The notes under the pieces were generated by a model that worked only from the letters and a program-made list of their open reading frames with translations, ran no database searches and was not told the DNA's origin. A stretch of DNA of 64,000 nucleotides, from positions 179,988 to 243,987 of the forward strand of contig JAUHYD010000006.1 of NCBI GenBank assembly GCA_030426665.1, read 5' to 3'. Position numbers and translations under genes: made by a program. This stretch comes from Bacteroidia bacterium. Lineage in GTDB: Bacteria > Bacteroidota > Bacteroidia > Chitinophagales > Chitinophagaceae. Positions 1 through 9,118 of this stretch are shown one piece after another; the first letter of the stretch is position 1; the number at the start of each line of letters is the position of its first letter.

Positions 1-1
1 T

Positions 2-667
2 GAACATCCATCTGTTAGAAGGTTGGCCAGTGAAGGGTGCAGGCCTCGTTTGCCTTGGGGGATGGCATTGGTAGCGTTTAAGCGGGAACCTGGTCCGGTG
101 CTTCCCATTCTTGAAAAACTGAAGAGTGACAGCTCAGAGTTTGTTAGGAAAAGCGTCGCCAACAATCTGAATGACATCGCCAAAGACAACCCCGATTTGG
201 TTTTAGATATTGCTAAACGATGGATAGGGAATAATGAACGTACAAACTGGATTGTAAAGCACGGATGCCGTTCATTGCTGAAGCGGGCAGATGCTCGTGC
301 ACTTGCACTCTTTGGTTTGTCGGCCTCTCCTGTTTGTTCCATCACAGACTTAAAGCTCTTGTCTGCCGGCATTGCTATTGGTGAAGCACTTAGCTTTTCC
401 TTTTCACTTATCAACGATGACAAAGAATCAAAGAGGTTTAGAGTGGAGTATGTAATTACTTATGCTAAAGCAAATAATAAGCAAAGCAAAAAGGTGTTCA
501 AAATTACCGAAAACTCCTATGCTCCCGGAGTTTCTGTTGCTTTCAAGCGCAAGCAGTCTTTTGCAGATATGACGACACGGCGGCATTACCCCGGAGAACA
601 TCGGTTGGCAATTGCAGTAAATGGTGTGGAGAAGGCATCGGCAACATTCCATGTAGTTGCCCGATAG
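2..667 (+). CDS. DNA alkylation repair protein, AlkD-like (5' end outside window)
   Basis: This is the C-terminal part of a HEAT-repeat DNA glycosylase of the AlkD type, which excises alkylated bases. The reading frame is already open at base 2 and encodes the family signature HPSVRRLASEG followed by RPRLPW, so the start codon lies upstream of the window and the TTG at 23 is not a real start. About 75 further residues continue the helical repeat pattern (paired charged and hydrophobic helices, RSLLKRAD). The last ~110 residues look beta-rich and match the C-terminal extension seen in long Bacteroidota members. The gene ends 17 bases before a convergent gene. Family confident; substrate not deducible. 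Confidence 0.85.
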   Translation, partial: EHPSVRRLASEGCRPRLPWGMALVAFKREPGPVLPILEKLKSDSSEFVRKSVANNLNDIAKDNPDLVLDIAKRWIGNNERTNWIVKHGCRSLLKRADARALALFGLSASPVCSITDLKLLSAGIAIGEALSFSFSLINDDKESKRFRVEYVITYAKANNKQSKKVFKITENSYAPGVSVAFKRKQSFADMTTRRHYPGEHRLAIAVNGVEKASATFHVVAR

Positions 668-684
668 TTGTAAAGTATAGTGCA

Positions 685-2109
685 CTACTTGCCTCTGCCC
701 TGAAAGATTACCATAAAGGTGTAGAGTATGATTTTCAAATCAAGAGCTAGAGAACAGTTCTCTATGTACAAAAGGTCGTATTTCATTCGCTCAATCATTT
801 CATTCACGTTTTCGGCATAGCCAAACTGTACCATGCCCCATGAGGTGAGACCGGGCTTTACCTTATGCAAGTACTTGTAATGAGGTCTGCTGGCACTGAT
901 AATGTCGATATAGTGCTTTCGTTCCGGGCGTGGCCCTACAAGCGACATGTCGCCTTTCAGTATGTTTACAAATTGAGGGAGCTCGTCTATTCTCCATTTC
1001 CGCATAACACGCCCCCATCGGGTAATGCGCGGGTCCATCTTGCTTGAAAGGGCAGGACCTGATGCTTCAGCCTCGACATACATTGAACGAAACTTGTAAA
1101 TATAAAAGGGCTTACCGAACAGACCGATTCGCTGCTGTTTATAGATGATGTTACCTTTTGATGAGAGCTTCACCATTATCGCGGTAAACAATAGAAACGG
1201 AGACAGTGCAACAAGCGAGCAGGCAGATATTGTAATGTCTATTGCGCGCTTGCATACCCGTTGCCAGTCCGGCATCAGGTCAGGGTGGATATGTATAAGC
1301 ACCGCATCATACACATTGCTGGTCTTAACCGACCCAGAAAGGATGTCGTAGTAATCAGGTAGCACCTTTACTACCACAGGGCGGTAACACAGGCGAGTAA
1401 GGATGTTTTCCAGAAGGTGATGTTCCGATGAATCAACGGCTACTATTACCTCTTCAATGTCGTATTCATCTATAATCGACTCGAGCTGCGATATATGACC
1501 AAGCTGCGGAAGAAACTTACTCATTCCGTTGCTTGCTTCTTTACTCGAGTAGATAAAACCCTTAAAGATATTTCCGAGCACTTTCGGGTTTTCGCGAACC
1601 TCTTTGTAGATATCTATTGCTTGCTGGTTCCCTCCTATCAGCAATGTGCTGAATCCAACTCGTCCGGTAATTAAGTTGCGCTTCACACGGTAGAGAATTA
1701 TCAATCGGAAAGTAAGTGTGAATAAGGTATGTATCAGCAAATACCTACTGATGGTATTCATGAAGTAGGAATAGTTTCCTGTGTCATTGCCAAAAACAAC
1801 CAAAGACACTACAATACATCCAATGATACAGGAAATTAATGTTCGGTTTATTTCGTTCAGTCGTGACTTACGATATAAGTCAAAATAGGTGCCGGACAAT
1901 AGATAGGTAAACAGCCAACCAAATGGAATTACTATCAGTACATTGATGTAGTCAACGGCATGTAAGCGTAAAAGCGTCTTTATATAGGGTGTTCCTGTAA
2001 GATAGTGCTGTCTGTAAATCCAAAAGCAAAACCAAGACAGCGCTGCAGTTGCGTAGTCTATCAGAACCAAATACCGGATGGCGTTCCGTTTCATCTTGCT
2101 CAACTGCAT
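685..2109 (-). CDS. Polyprenyl-phosphate sugar-1-phosphate transferase (exopolysaccharide priming, WcaJ/WbaP type)
   Basis: A 474-residue integral membrane enzyme that would load the first sugar-phosphate onto undecaprenyl phosphate and so start exopolysaccharide or capsule repeat-unit synthesis. The N-terminal ~140 residues hold about four membrane segments. Residues 150-245 form a nucleotide-binding-like CoA-binding domain. The catalytic bacterial sugar transferase domain begins near residue 287 with a membrane hairpin and carries the family motifs KFRSM (339-343), DELPQ (375-379), GPRPER (392-397) and KPG (418-420). Full length for the family. It is the last gene of a leftward three-gene set, 7 bases after the preceding lipoprotein gene. 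The donor sugar cannot be read from sequence. Confidence 0.93.
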   Translation of the reverse strand: MQLSKMKRNAIRYLVLIDYATAALSWFCFWIYRQHYLTGTPYIKTLLRLHAVDYINVLIVIPFGWLFTYLLSGTYFDLYRKSRLNEINRTLISCIIGCIVVSLVVFGNDTGNYSYFMNTISRYLLIHTLFTLTFRLIILYRVKRNLITGRVGFSTLLIGGNQQAIDIYKEVRENPKVLGNIFKGFIYSSKEASNGMSKFLPQLGHISQLESIIDEYDIEEVIVAVDSSEHHLLENILTRLCYRPVVVKVLPDYYDILSGSVKTSNVYDAVLIHIHPDLMPDWQRVCKRAIDITISACSLVALSPFLLFTAIMVKLSSKGNIIYKQQRIGLFGKPFYIYKFRSMYVEAEASGPALSSKMDPRITRWGRVMRKWRIDELPQFVNILKGDMSLVGPRPERKHYIDIISASRPHYKYLHKVKPGLTSWGMVQFGYAENVNEMIERMKYDLLYIENCSLALDLKIILYTFMVIFQGRGK

Positions 2110-2116
2110 AGTTTGC

Positions 2117-2977
2117 TTAGAAGGTTACAAGTTTAATGTTGTCAATCAATAGCCGTCCATTTTCCTGTCCGGTTTCCAACATGGTTTTCAGGTACATATT
2201 ATAGTCGTCTCCGTTGTAGCTGCCATTGCTAATGAACGCAGTTAGGTTTAGGTAAAACTTATGCCATTTATCGTTAGCAGGATTCACACCCGCCAGATAT
2301 TGAGGTCCGGAAGAGTATAGGTTTTTTAGGTTTGAACCCATGCCCAATACAAATGGAATAGAACTTTTGTAAGTCAGCTCTATAAATGCAATGCCGTCGG
2401 GAATAGCAAATGCATTTGACGAACTGTCTATGGAAAAGTCATTGGCGGAGTTAAGGTAGACGGCTCCGGTACCCGTGCCTTCATAGCGGAGCGAGTCTGC
2501 AGTCACTACATATAGACTGGTCGTACCATCCCATTTAGAAAACTTGGTGCTCCCGGCTTCAAATTCTGAAATCACCTTGATTTTTACCGAATCATAATAT
2601 CTTGTCTTTGGCAAAATAGTAATCGTTTCACCCGGATGCTCCTCTAGCGTTGAAATATGCGGCTTAAAAAAAGGATACACGCTGGGGCGTTCATTTCGCC
2701 CATTTACCATTATGGCGGGAGTAATCTGAAGCTCGCCGGTCCCGGATGTAATTATAGGAACCGTGGCAGGGAGGTCAAAAGCGCCAATAGGGTTATTGTT
2801 GTAATACACCCATATTGCTTGGATATCTTGCAATTGATTGCCTTCAAATTCGAATGAATCTACGTGGACATAAGTTGGAATTTCTTCTGCCGGATTAATA
2901 ACATTACAACCACAGTAGCAGATGGATGCGACAGCTAACACCAATAATAATGTGCACTTTTTGTAGATGTATGACAT
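2117..2977 (-). CDS. Putative lipoprotein of unknown function in exopolysaccharide-type operon
   Basis: A 286-residue exported protein. The N-terminus has two lysines and a hydrophobic stretch ending in a cysteine-rich segment (Cys20, Cys22, Cys24), so it is probably a lipoprotein, but which cysteine is lipidated is unclear. The rest is beta-rich with no catalytic motif I recognise. A segment around residues 175-260 (VYLNSANDFSID, then FIELTYKSSIPF) resembles the jelly-roll carbohydrate-binding-like part of Bacteroidota lipoproteins, which is an inference. It lies 7 bases before the sugar-phosphate transferase gene and 35 bases after the oxidoreductase gene, so the three are probably co-transcribed. 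Confidence 0.75.
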   Translation of the reverse strand: MSYIYKKCTLLLVLAVASICYCGCNVINPAEEIPTYVHVDSFEFEGNQLQDIQAIWVYYNNNPIGAFDLPATVPIITSGTGELQITPAIMVNGRNERPSVYPFFKPHISTLEEHPGETITILPKTRYYDSVKIKVISEFEAGSTKFSKWDGTTSLYVVTADSLRYEGTGTGAVYLNSANDFSIDSSSNAFAIPDGIAFIELTYKSSIPFVLGMGSNLKNLYSSGPQYLAGVNPANDKWHKFYLNLTAFISNGSYNGDDYNMYLKTMLETGQENGRLLIDNIKLVTF

Positions 2978-3012
2978 ATTCCCTTTTCCTGAAGTATTAA
3001 CGTAATTTTTTG

Positions 3013-3999
3013 TTAAACATTGTGTTGCTCGTCATGCATACTCATCTTTTTCAAGATTTGGTGTGCAACATCCATAGCCTGATATCCATCATAAACCGAC
3101 ACACGCACCTGTTTATCATTAATAACAGCATCTGCAAATTCAGTTAATTCAGTCAGTATCGCATTGGCAGGTTGAATCTCCGGCAGTTGAACCGATATTG
3201 TTTTTCTATTGCCATCTCCTAGTTCTACAGGAAACTCCATGGCACTATTTTTGTCTTCACCATCTTTCATGGTGATTATCTCGGTTTTCTTCTCGAGAAA
3301 ATCTATACCAATGTAGGCGTCTTGTCTGAACAATCGCATTTTTCGCATCTTTTTCAGCGAAATTCTGCTGGAGGTCAGGTTTGCAACACAACCGTTGTCA
3401 AATTCTATCCGGGCATTAGCTATGTCTGCTGTCTCACTTAAAACGGATACGCCACTTGCCGATATTCTTTTTACGGGCGATTTAACCAGGTGCAAAACAA
3501 TGTCTATGTCATGAATCATCAGATCTAGTATGACGGATACATCTGTTCCTCTCGGGTTGAACTGAGCCAGGCGGTGCGCCTCAATAAACATAGGTTGGAC
3601 CGTTTGCTCGCCCAACGCAAGAAACGCAGGGTTGTAACGCTCCACATGACCCACCTGGCACTTTACATTTGCTTCCTTTACCAAATTGATAAGGGCAAGC
3701 CCCTCCTCCAGTGTATTTGCCAGTGGTTTTTCAATAAACACATGTTTGCCGGACAGCAAGCTACGTTTCGCCAGTTCGTAGTGGGCAGAAGTTGTCGACA
3801 CAATATCAACAGCATCAACCTCCTCAAGCAAAGCGCTAATGTCGGTAAAACGCGGGATTTGATATTGCGAAGCTACTGAGGCCGATTGTGCGTCGTCCGG
3901 ATCATAAAAACCAATTAATTCTACGTTTTGTAGTTGTTGCCATTGTGCAATATGAATTTTGCCTAAATGTCCGGCTCCGAAAACACCAATCTTTAACAT
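3013..3999 (-). CDS. Gfo/Idh/MocA family NAD(P)-dependent oxidoreductase
   Basis: A 328-residue sugar-type dehydrogenase. The Rossmann fold opens with the dinucleotide motif GAGHLG (residues 8-13), and the family motif EKP lies at 90-92; the lysine of this motif is catalytic in characterised members. The C-terminal half is the usual mixed alpha/beta substrate domain. It is the first gene of the leftward operon with a lipoprotein and a polyprenyl-phosphate sugar transferase, which suggests oxidation or epimerisation of a nucleotide sugar for surface polysaccharide. The exact substrate is not readable. Confidence 0.9.
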   Translation of the reverse strand: MLKIGVFGAGHLGKIHIAQWQQLQNVELIGFYDPDDAQSASVASQYQIPRFTDISALLEEVDAVDIVSTTSAHYELAKRSLLSGKHVFIEKPLANTLEEGLALINLVKEANVKCQVGHVERYNPAFLALGEQTVQPMFIEAHRLAQFNPRGTDVSVILDLMIHDIDIVLHLVKSPVKRISASGVSVLSETADIANARIEFDNGCVANLTSSRISLKKMRKMRLFRQDAYIGIDFLEKKTEIITMKDGEDKNSAMEFPVELGDGNRKTISVQLPEIQPANAILTELTEFADAVINDKQVRVSVYDGYQAMDVAHQILKKMSMHDEQHNV

Positions 4000-4732
4000 C
4001 GCTCTATTGAGAAAATTATTTTGTCGGGAGGAAAGTTTTGCGCAAGATAGTAATAATACCGCTATTGTTTATTCATCGCATATCGATAAGTAATGCTTTC
4101 CTTAATCAAACATTAATTGGTTGCTAACAATTAGTAAATGTGATTTATATAGTATTGCACTTGATTATTTAAATGTCTTTTTAGTTGAGCGGTAACAGAA
4201 GTAATGCCATCGATCAAATTGTGAATATATACACTAACTGTTGGTCAATATTTTGTGGCATAATTTTTGACGCAACGACGTATTGTGCCTTTGATTGCGC
4301 TCGTATTTAATTTACATCGTGGCCATTGGCGCGGTGTCGATTAATTTAATTATCGGTTTTATAGTTCGCGACGGCGATAACCATAGCTGCTATTTTGGTA
4401 GGTACATGCTTAGCAGTTTTAGTAAATAATATAAATTTTGACCAATGATGAATTTTCTGCTATTTTTTCCTAAATGTTTTTGCAATTTCGATAACTTATT
4501 TATCTTTACGCCGATTGGATGTAGTTTATTGTCTGAGTAACAGCATGATACTAGCTGTGCTATGTGACGACGTTAGCTATTAATGCTGACATTATTTGTT
4601 GTCAATAATTTAGTACAGGAGTATGCAGGGTGATGTTATTTAGCATATATTTGCAACTGAAAGCTGATAGAGAAGGATAGTTTTACCTTACTTATTTTAA
4701 CGAACATTTTTAAATTAATAAATTTCACACAT
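4000..4732. other. Long AT-rich intergenic region upstream of gldK
   Basis: About 730 bases separate the divergent oxidoreductase and gldK starts. No convincing reading frame, tRNA or strong hairpin was found. The part nearest gldK contains the promoter-like sequences listed separately, implying an untranslated leader of roughly 75-220 bases. Confidence 0.5.
4479..4508 (+). promoter_or_regulatory. Candidate promoter of the gldKLMN operon
   Basis: TTTG at 4479-4482, an 18-base spacer, then TATCTTTA at 4501-4508 resembles the Bacteroidota sigma-A promoter (TTTG, about 19-23 bases, TAnnTTTG). A second perfect -7 element, TATATTTG, lies at 4646-4653 but lacks an obvious upstream TTG. Either could start the gldK transcript. 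Confidence 0.4.
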
Positions 4733-6631
4733 ATGTATATAAAGAGATCCTTGTTATCTGCTGGAGTTCTATTTATTGCCATATCTTCAATTTCAACTAA
4801 TTCTATCGCTCAAAGCAATCCGAACTATCATAAGTCTCGTACGCGTCCTGTCATTCCGTACAGGCATGTAACGTTGGCCGCTCCTCCGGGAATGGTTTAT
4901 GTGCCGGGCGGATCCGTTACGATTAAGTATAGCCAGTCGTCGACGGACACGAACAGTAAGAAGCGGGTAAGTTTGAGTTCCTATTACATTGATAAGACGG
5001 AAGTAACGAACCAGCAGTACCGTATGTTTACGGAGTGGGTAATTGATTCTATTGCTGTTGTGAATTACCTGAAAGATGATAAATACTTTCTGGACCCGCC
5101 TCCTGGTGGTTATCCTGACGAAAATAATACTCAGACTGCATCATTGGTCGATACATCAACAGTCGCTGCGGACAGCTTGATGACGTCTTTAGGTGGCGAA
5201 GCTGATATTGCTGGCGGTGGCGACGACAAAACAGTTTGGGCTACAGATGCAAATGGTAATCTAGTACGCACAAAACCTGATCCGACACAATCGGGTTCTG
5301 CAAATCCGGGGGCATCAAGTGCAGTTACTGATGCCGATGGCAACTTGGTTAGAAGAAGGATTAACTGGGATAATGTACGTCACAAAGATATATTTGACAC
5401 AGACGATGACGAGATAAAAGCGAAAATTGCTCCGATGTACGATCCTGTTACCGGAAAGATACGTGAAGAGTTGTACGTATATAACTTCACTTATTTAAAA
5501 GCGACAGGAACAAATAAGAATGTCAAGTACGGTGAAGTAGCGACAGAAGCTATCCATATATATCCCGATGAAAAAATCTGGTTCAAAGATTTAAGTAACT
5601 CTCAGGTAGACATCTTGGTTGAGAACTACTTTACGCAACCTCCATTTGACGATTATCCTGTTGTTGGTGTTACGTGGAAGCAAGCAAGAGCGTTTGCAGC
5701 TTGGAGAAGCCATACAAACTATGATTATGCTGACATCGCTGATTATCTGAAATATTATCATCTGCAGTATAGCCTTCCATCTGAGGCACAATGGGTTTAT
5801 GCTGCCGGAAAAGACATTCAGGGCAAGAAGCAACCTACTTGGAATGCTGAACCGGAACCAGCTGAGACAACTCAGGAAGAACTGGACTCAATAGCAGCAG
5901 CTGCAGAAATGACACCTGAAACTATGTCCCCCGAAACCGATAGTGCTGCTTTGGCTACAGCCGAAGAACCTATGGCTACCGAAGGTGAAGATGTCGCAAT
6001 GGAAGAGGACGAAGTTCCTATGACCAGAAAAGAAAGAAGAAGAAATAGAAAGAAGAATAAGAACAAAAACGAAGATGCAGAGGAAGATGTTGTTGAAGGT
6101 GGTACACCAGTTGCCAAAGCAGAGAAAGATAACAATCCTGGATACCCGGTAGACAAGGATCGTGATGGAAATTTGTTGGTTAACTTTAAGCAAGAAGAAG
6201 GTGATTATACCGAAGATGGAGCAAACTTTACTCTTCCGGTAATGTCATATGCGCCCAATGAGTATGGTGTTTATAATATGGTTGGTAATGTTGCAGAGTG
6301 GGTACTTGATGCATATAGTCCATCTGCATTTGCATTCGTTTCAGACGTAAACCCGGTATTGCTCTATGATGCGACCGATAAAGATGCGCCTGCTATGAGA
6401 AGGAAAGTGGTAAGAGGTGGTTCATTTGTTAGTAACGCAAAAGCATTAAGTCCTTTCACGCGTGACTTCGAACTTCAAGAGGCCGTTCACTGTTACATTG
6501 GATTCAGATGTGTGATGTCTGCACCGGAAATACTTTCTAAAACCGTTGCAACTCGTAGAAAAGAAACAGGACGTACTGCTCCTAAATCTGCCTCTAAGTC
6601 TAGCAGATATAAGAGTAGAAGAAGAAAATAA
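4733..6631 (+). CDS. gldK: Type IX secretion ring protein GldK (PorK), sulfatase-modifying-factor fold
   Basis: GldK/PorK forms, with GldN, the periplasmic ring of the type IX secretion system under the outer membrane. The formylglycine-generating-enzyme-like fold is visible: PPGMVYVPGG (51-60), DKTEVTNQQYRMF (87-99), YPVVGVTWKQA (308-318), LPSEAQWVYAA (348-358), YNMVGNVAEWV (514-524), VRGGSF (560-565), IGFRC (589-593). At 632 residues it is longer than usual. Residues 370-470 are a low-complexity acidic then very basic insert within the fold, and the last ~28 residues are a basic tail. The signal peptide (1-27) contains no cysteine, whereas characterised GldK/PorK proteins are lipoproteins. 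It is the first gene of gldK-L-M-N. Confidence 0.93.
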   Translation: MYIKRSLLSAGVLFIAISSISTNSIAQSNPNYHKSRTRPVIPYRHVTLAAPPGMVYVPGGSVTIKYSQSSTDTNSKKRVSLSSYYIDKTEVTNQQYRMFTEWVIDSIAVVNYLKDDKYFLDPPPGGYPDENNTQTASLVDTSTVAADSLMTSLGGEADIAGGGDDKTVWATDANGNLVRTKPDPTQSGSANPGASSAVTDADGNLVRRRINWDNVRHKDIFDTDDDEIKAKIAPMYDPVTGKIREELYVYNFTYLKATGTNKNVKYGEVATEAIHIYPDEKIWFKDLSNSQVDILVENYFTQPPFDDYPVVGVTWKQARAFAAWRSHTNYDYADIADYLKYYHLQYSLPSEAQWVYAAGKDIQGKKQPTWNAEPEPAETTQEELDSIAAAAEMTPETMSPETDSAALATAEEPMATEGEDVAMEEDEVPMTRKERRRNRKKNKNKNEDAEEDVVEGGTPVAKAEKDNNPGYPVDKDRDGNLLVNFKQEEGDYTEDGANFTLPVMSYAPNEYGVYNMVGNVAEWVLDAYSPSAFAFVSDVNPVLLYDATDKDAPAMRRKVVRGGSFVSNAKALSPFTRDFELQEAVHCYIGFRCVMSAPEILSKTVATRRKETGRTAPKSASKSSRYKSRRRK

Positions 6632-6723
6632 GCTAATTGCATAATTAAACTAGATATTAAATTAACTAATTAATCATTAACAGAGGAAACTAAAAAATTC
6701 TCTCACACACAAATCCAACTAAT

Positions 6724-7449
6724 ATGAGTAATCAAAATCAAAAAAAGAAAATTGGACTTAATTCGGTGATCTCCTTCGGTGCCAGTGTGGTAATCTTTGG
6801 TCTGATGTTCAAAATCCTTCACTGGAAAGGAGCTGAATTAATGATTGCAGCCGGTCTTACTACAGAGGCAATTTTGTTCTTTATTCTGGGTTTGGCGTCT
6901 CGTGAGTCCCCGGCAGAAAAGGCCGCTGACGGTGCAAATTTAAATGAACTACTTTCCTCCGCAGTAACTCCGAAAGTTGTTGATGGATTGACAAAAGGAT
7001 TTCAGCAGTTTACACAAACAGTGCAGTCTGTTAACAGTATCGCAGGTTCTGCTGGTGCTACCACTAACTTTGTAAAAGAAATCGAGACTGCTACAGGTGA
7101 TGTTAAGAAATTTCGTGACAACATGACTTCTGTATCTGGTGGATTTGATTCGTTCAACAAATCTTTGCAGGCAGTAAGCCAGATGTCTGGTATTTCTGTT
7201 ACTATGATGAAAGAATTCCAAAATGCCGGACAAGGTATGAAGTCATTCTCTCAGAATATTACTGCAATGAATACAAATTTTGATCAGTTCAACAAAACTT
7301 TAAGTTCTATTAATCAGATGACCAGCGCATCTCAGAACATGATGAAAGAGTTTGAAGCTGCAACAAATGGTATTAAGGTTTACAATAAGAACTTGTCTGA
7401 ATTGGCTCGTATCTATCAGTCTCAGGTTGAGGCATTTAGAAAAGCCTAG
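6724..7449 (+). CDS. gldL: Type IX secretion/gliding motor protein GldL (PorL)
   Basis: A 241-residue inner-membrane protein. GldL pentamers surround a GldM dimer and form the proton-driven rotary motor that powers type IX secretion. Two membrane helices are visible (about 13-33 and 38-58). The second carries Glu48, corresponding to the membrane glutamate that is functionally important in the family. The cytoplasmic part (65-241) is rich in Gln, Asn and Ser heptad-like repeats, with two related segments around MMKEFQNAGQG (161-171) and MMKEFEAATNG (206-216). Located 92 bases after gldK and 102 bases before gldM. Confidence 0.95.
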   Translation: MSNQNQKKKIGLNSVISFGASVVIFGLMFKILHWKGAELMIAAGLTTEAILFFILGLASRESPAEKAADGANLNELLSSAVTPKVVDGLTKGFQQFTQTVQSVNSIAGSAGATTNFVKEIETATGDVKKFRDNMTSVSGGFDSFNKSLQAVSQMSGISVTMMKEFQNAGQGMKSFSQNITAMNTNFDQFNKTLSSINQMTSASQNMMKEFEAATNGIKVYNKNLSELARIYQSQVEAFRKA

Positions 7450-7551
7450 GTCTGTATTTTCAATACCAATAGTAGTATTGGAACTTGACAGATTTTGATA
7501 TTATTTAATTTATTTGACCCATACTAGGGAATAACAAAAACATATTAACGC

Positions 7552-9087
7552 ATGGCAGGTTTAAAAGAAACACCTCGGCAGAAAATGATGGGTATACTGT
7601 ACCTTGTACTGTTAGGTCTGGCAGCTACTACGGTTACTGATCATGTTCTTGATGCCTTCAGAAACCTAACAGTTAGCCTGGAAACATCATCAAAGAACGT
7701 TAAAGCTACCGTTGACAATTCAATGTCAGCATTTGAAGCGACAAAATTGAAGAATGAGCCGGAACGTGCAAAACCAATTTGGGCAAAGGCTAAAAGAGTT
7801 AAAAGTGCAATTGCCAATCTTGATAAATATATCAATGATTTAAAAGAGGAGTTAGTAAAAGAGGGTGGTGGCAGAGATCCGGAAACAGGAGAAGTAGGCA
7901 GTAGAGAGAATATTGACATTTCTCCAAGGATAATGGTTCGTAAGGGAAAGGCAAAAGAACTGAAAAAGAAAATTGATGACACTCGTAATCTTATTCTTAA
8001 AGAGTTAGATGCGGTACAAGGTGGAAATATTAAACTCGCATTAAGTGCGCAGGATCCTCCGAAGCGTCGTGGTGGTGTTTCTACTACTTGGGAAGAGTCC
8101 AATTTTGGTGACGGTATTCCTCTTACAGCCGCGCTTACTGCATTGACTAAAGTTCAGGCAGATATGCGTAATACTGAAGCTGATGCCATTAAAAAGATAC
8201 TGGGTGACGTTGATAAGGCGGTGATTAACCTAGACCGTTTCGAAGCGGTTGCGGTAGCTCCTACGTCTTATGTGTTGGTTGGTCAGCAATATGAAGCTAG
8301 TGTATTTTTGACTGCATCTGATTCAAAAGCAGATCCTGAAGTGACTGTTGGAGGCCAAAAGCTAAAGGTTGACCAGGGTAAGGGTTTATACAAAGTTACC
8401 ACTTCTCGTGAAGGTGAGTTTAAGTGGTCTGGTACAATTAAAGTAAAGCAGGCCGATGGTACAATGAAGGAGTATAAGACGAAAGAACAGGTTTATACCG
8501 TTGCTCGTCCTTCGGCGGTTGTATCTCCTGATAAGATGAATGTATTTTATATTGGTGTTCCTAACCCGGTTTCAGTTTCTGCTCCTGGGTTCTCTAAAGA
8601 TAAAATCAGAGTTAGTATTAGCGAAGGTGAAATTAAAGGTAGCGGTACAAATTATGAAGTAAATGTGAAAAAGACAGGTACTGTAAAAGTGACAGTTTCC
8701 GGCATTCAAGAGGGAGGAAAGACAACAGTATTGGGTGTGTCTGAGTTCCGTACAAAACGTATTCCTCCTCCGCGTGTTAAGTTTGGTGGTAAATCTGGTG
8801 GACGTCTTCCAACAGGTGCGATGAAAGCGCAAAATAGAATATTCGCTATTCTTGAGGATTTCGAATTCGATGCAAAGTTCACAATACAACACTTCACAAT
8901 GTACATTTTTGTACCTAGAGGTGAACCAATGATATTTGAAGGTAATAGTAATAAGTTTACGCCTGAGATGAGTGCCGGAATGCAAAAGGTCACTTCAGGT
9001 GCACGGGTTACTTTCGATAACGTTTTTGCAACTGGTCCTGATGGCATGCGTCGCCAGCTTGACCCAATTACTTTCGCGGTACAGTAA
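7552..9087 (+). CDS. gldM: Type IX secretion motor protein GldM (PorM)
   Basis: A 511-residue protein with one N-terminal membrane helix (about 12-28), which sits inside the GldL pentamer in the family, and a long periplasmic arm that carries motor energy to the outer-membrane ring. The start MAGLKETPRQKM is typical. Residues ~35-215 are the helical D1 domain, followed by three beta domains (D2-D4); RIFAILEDFEFDAKF near 425-440 opens the C-terminal domain expected to contact GldK/GldN rings. Length and order match known GldM. Confidence 0.95.
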   Translation: MAGLKETPRQKMMGILYLVLLGLAATTVTDHVLDAFRNLTVSLETSSKNVKATVDNSMSAFEATKLKNEPERAKPIWAKAKRVKSAIANLDKYINDLKEELVKEGGGRDPETGEVGSRENIDISPRIMVRKGKAKELKKKIDDTRNLILKELDAVQGGNIKLALSAQDPPKRRGGVSTTWEESNFGDGIPLTAALTALTKVQADMRNTEADAIKKILGDVDKAVINLDRFEAVAVAPTSYVLVGQQYEASVFLTASDSKADPEVTVGGQKLKVDQGKGLYKVTTSREGEFKWSGTIKVKQADGTMKEYKTKEQVYTVARPSAVVSPDKMNVFYIGVPNPVSVSAPGFSKDKIRVSISEGEIKGSGTNYEVNVKKTGTVKVTVSGIQEGGKTTVLGVSEFRTKRIPPPRVKFGGKSGGRLPTGAMKAQNRIFAILEDFEFDAKFTIQHFTMYIFVPRGEPMIFEGNSNKFTPEMSAGMQKVTSGARVTFDNVFATGPDGMRRQLDPITFAVQ

Positions 9088-9118
9088 ATTTGAGTTAATC
9101 TGACAATATTTGAAATTT

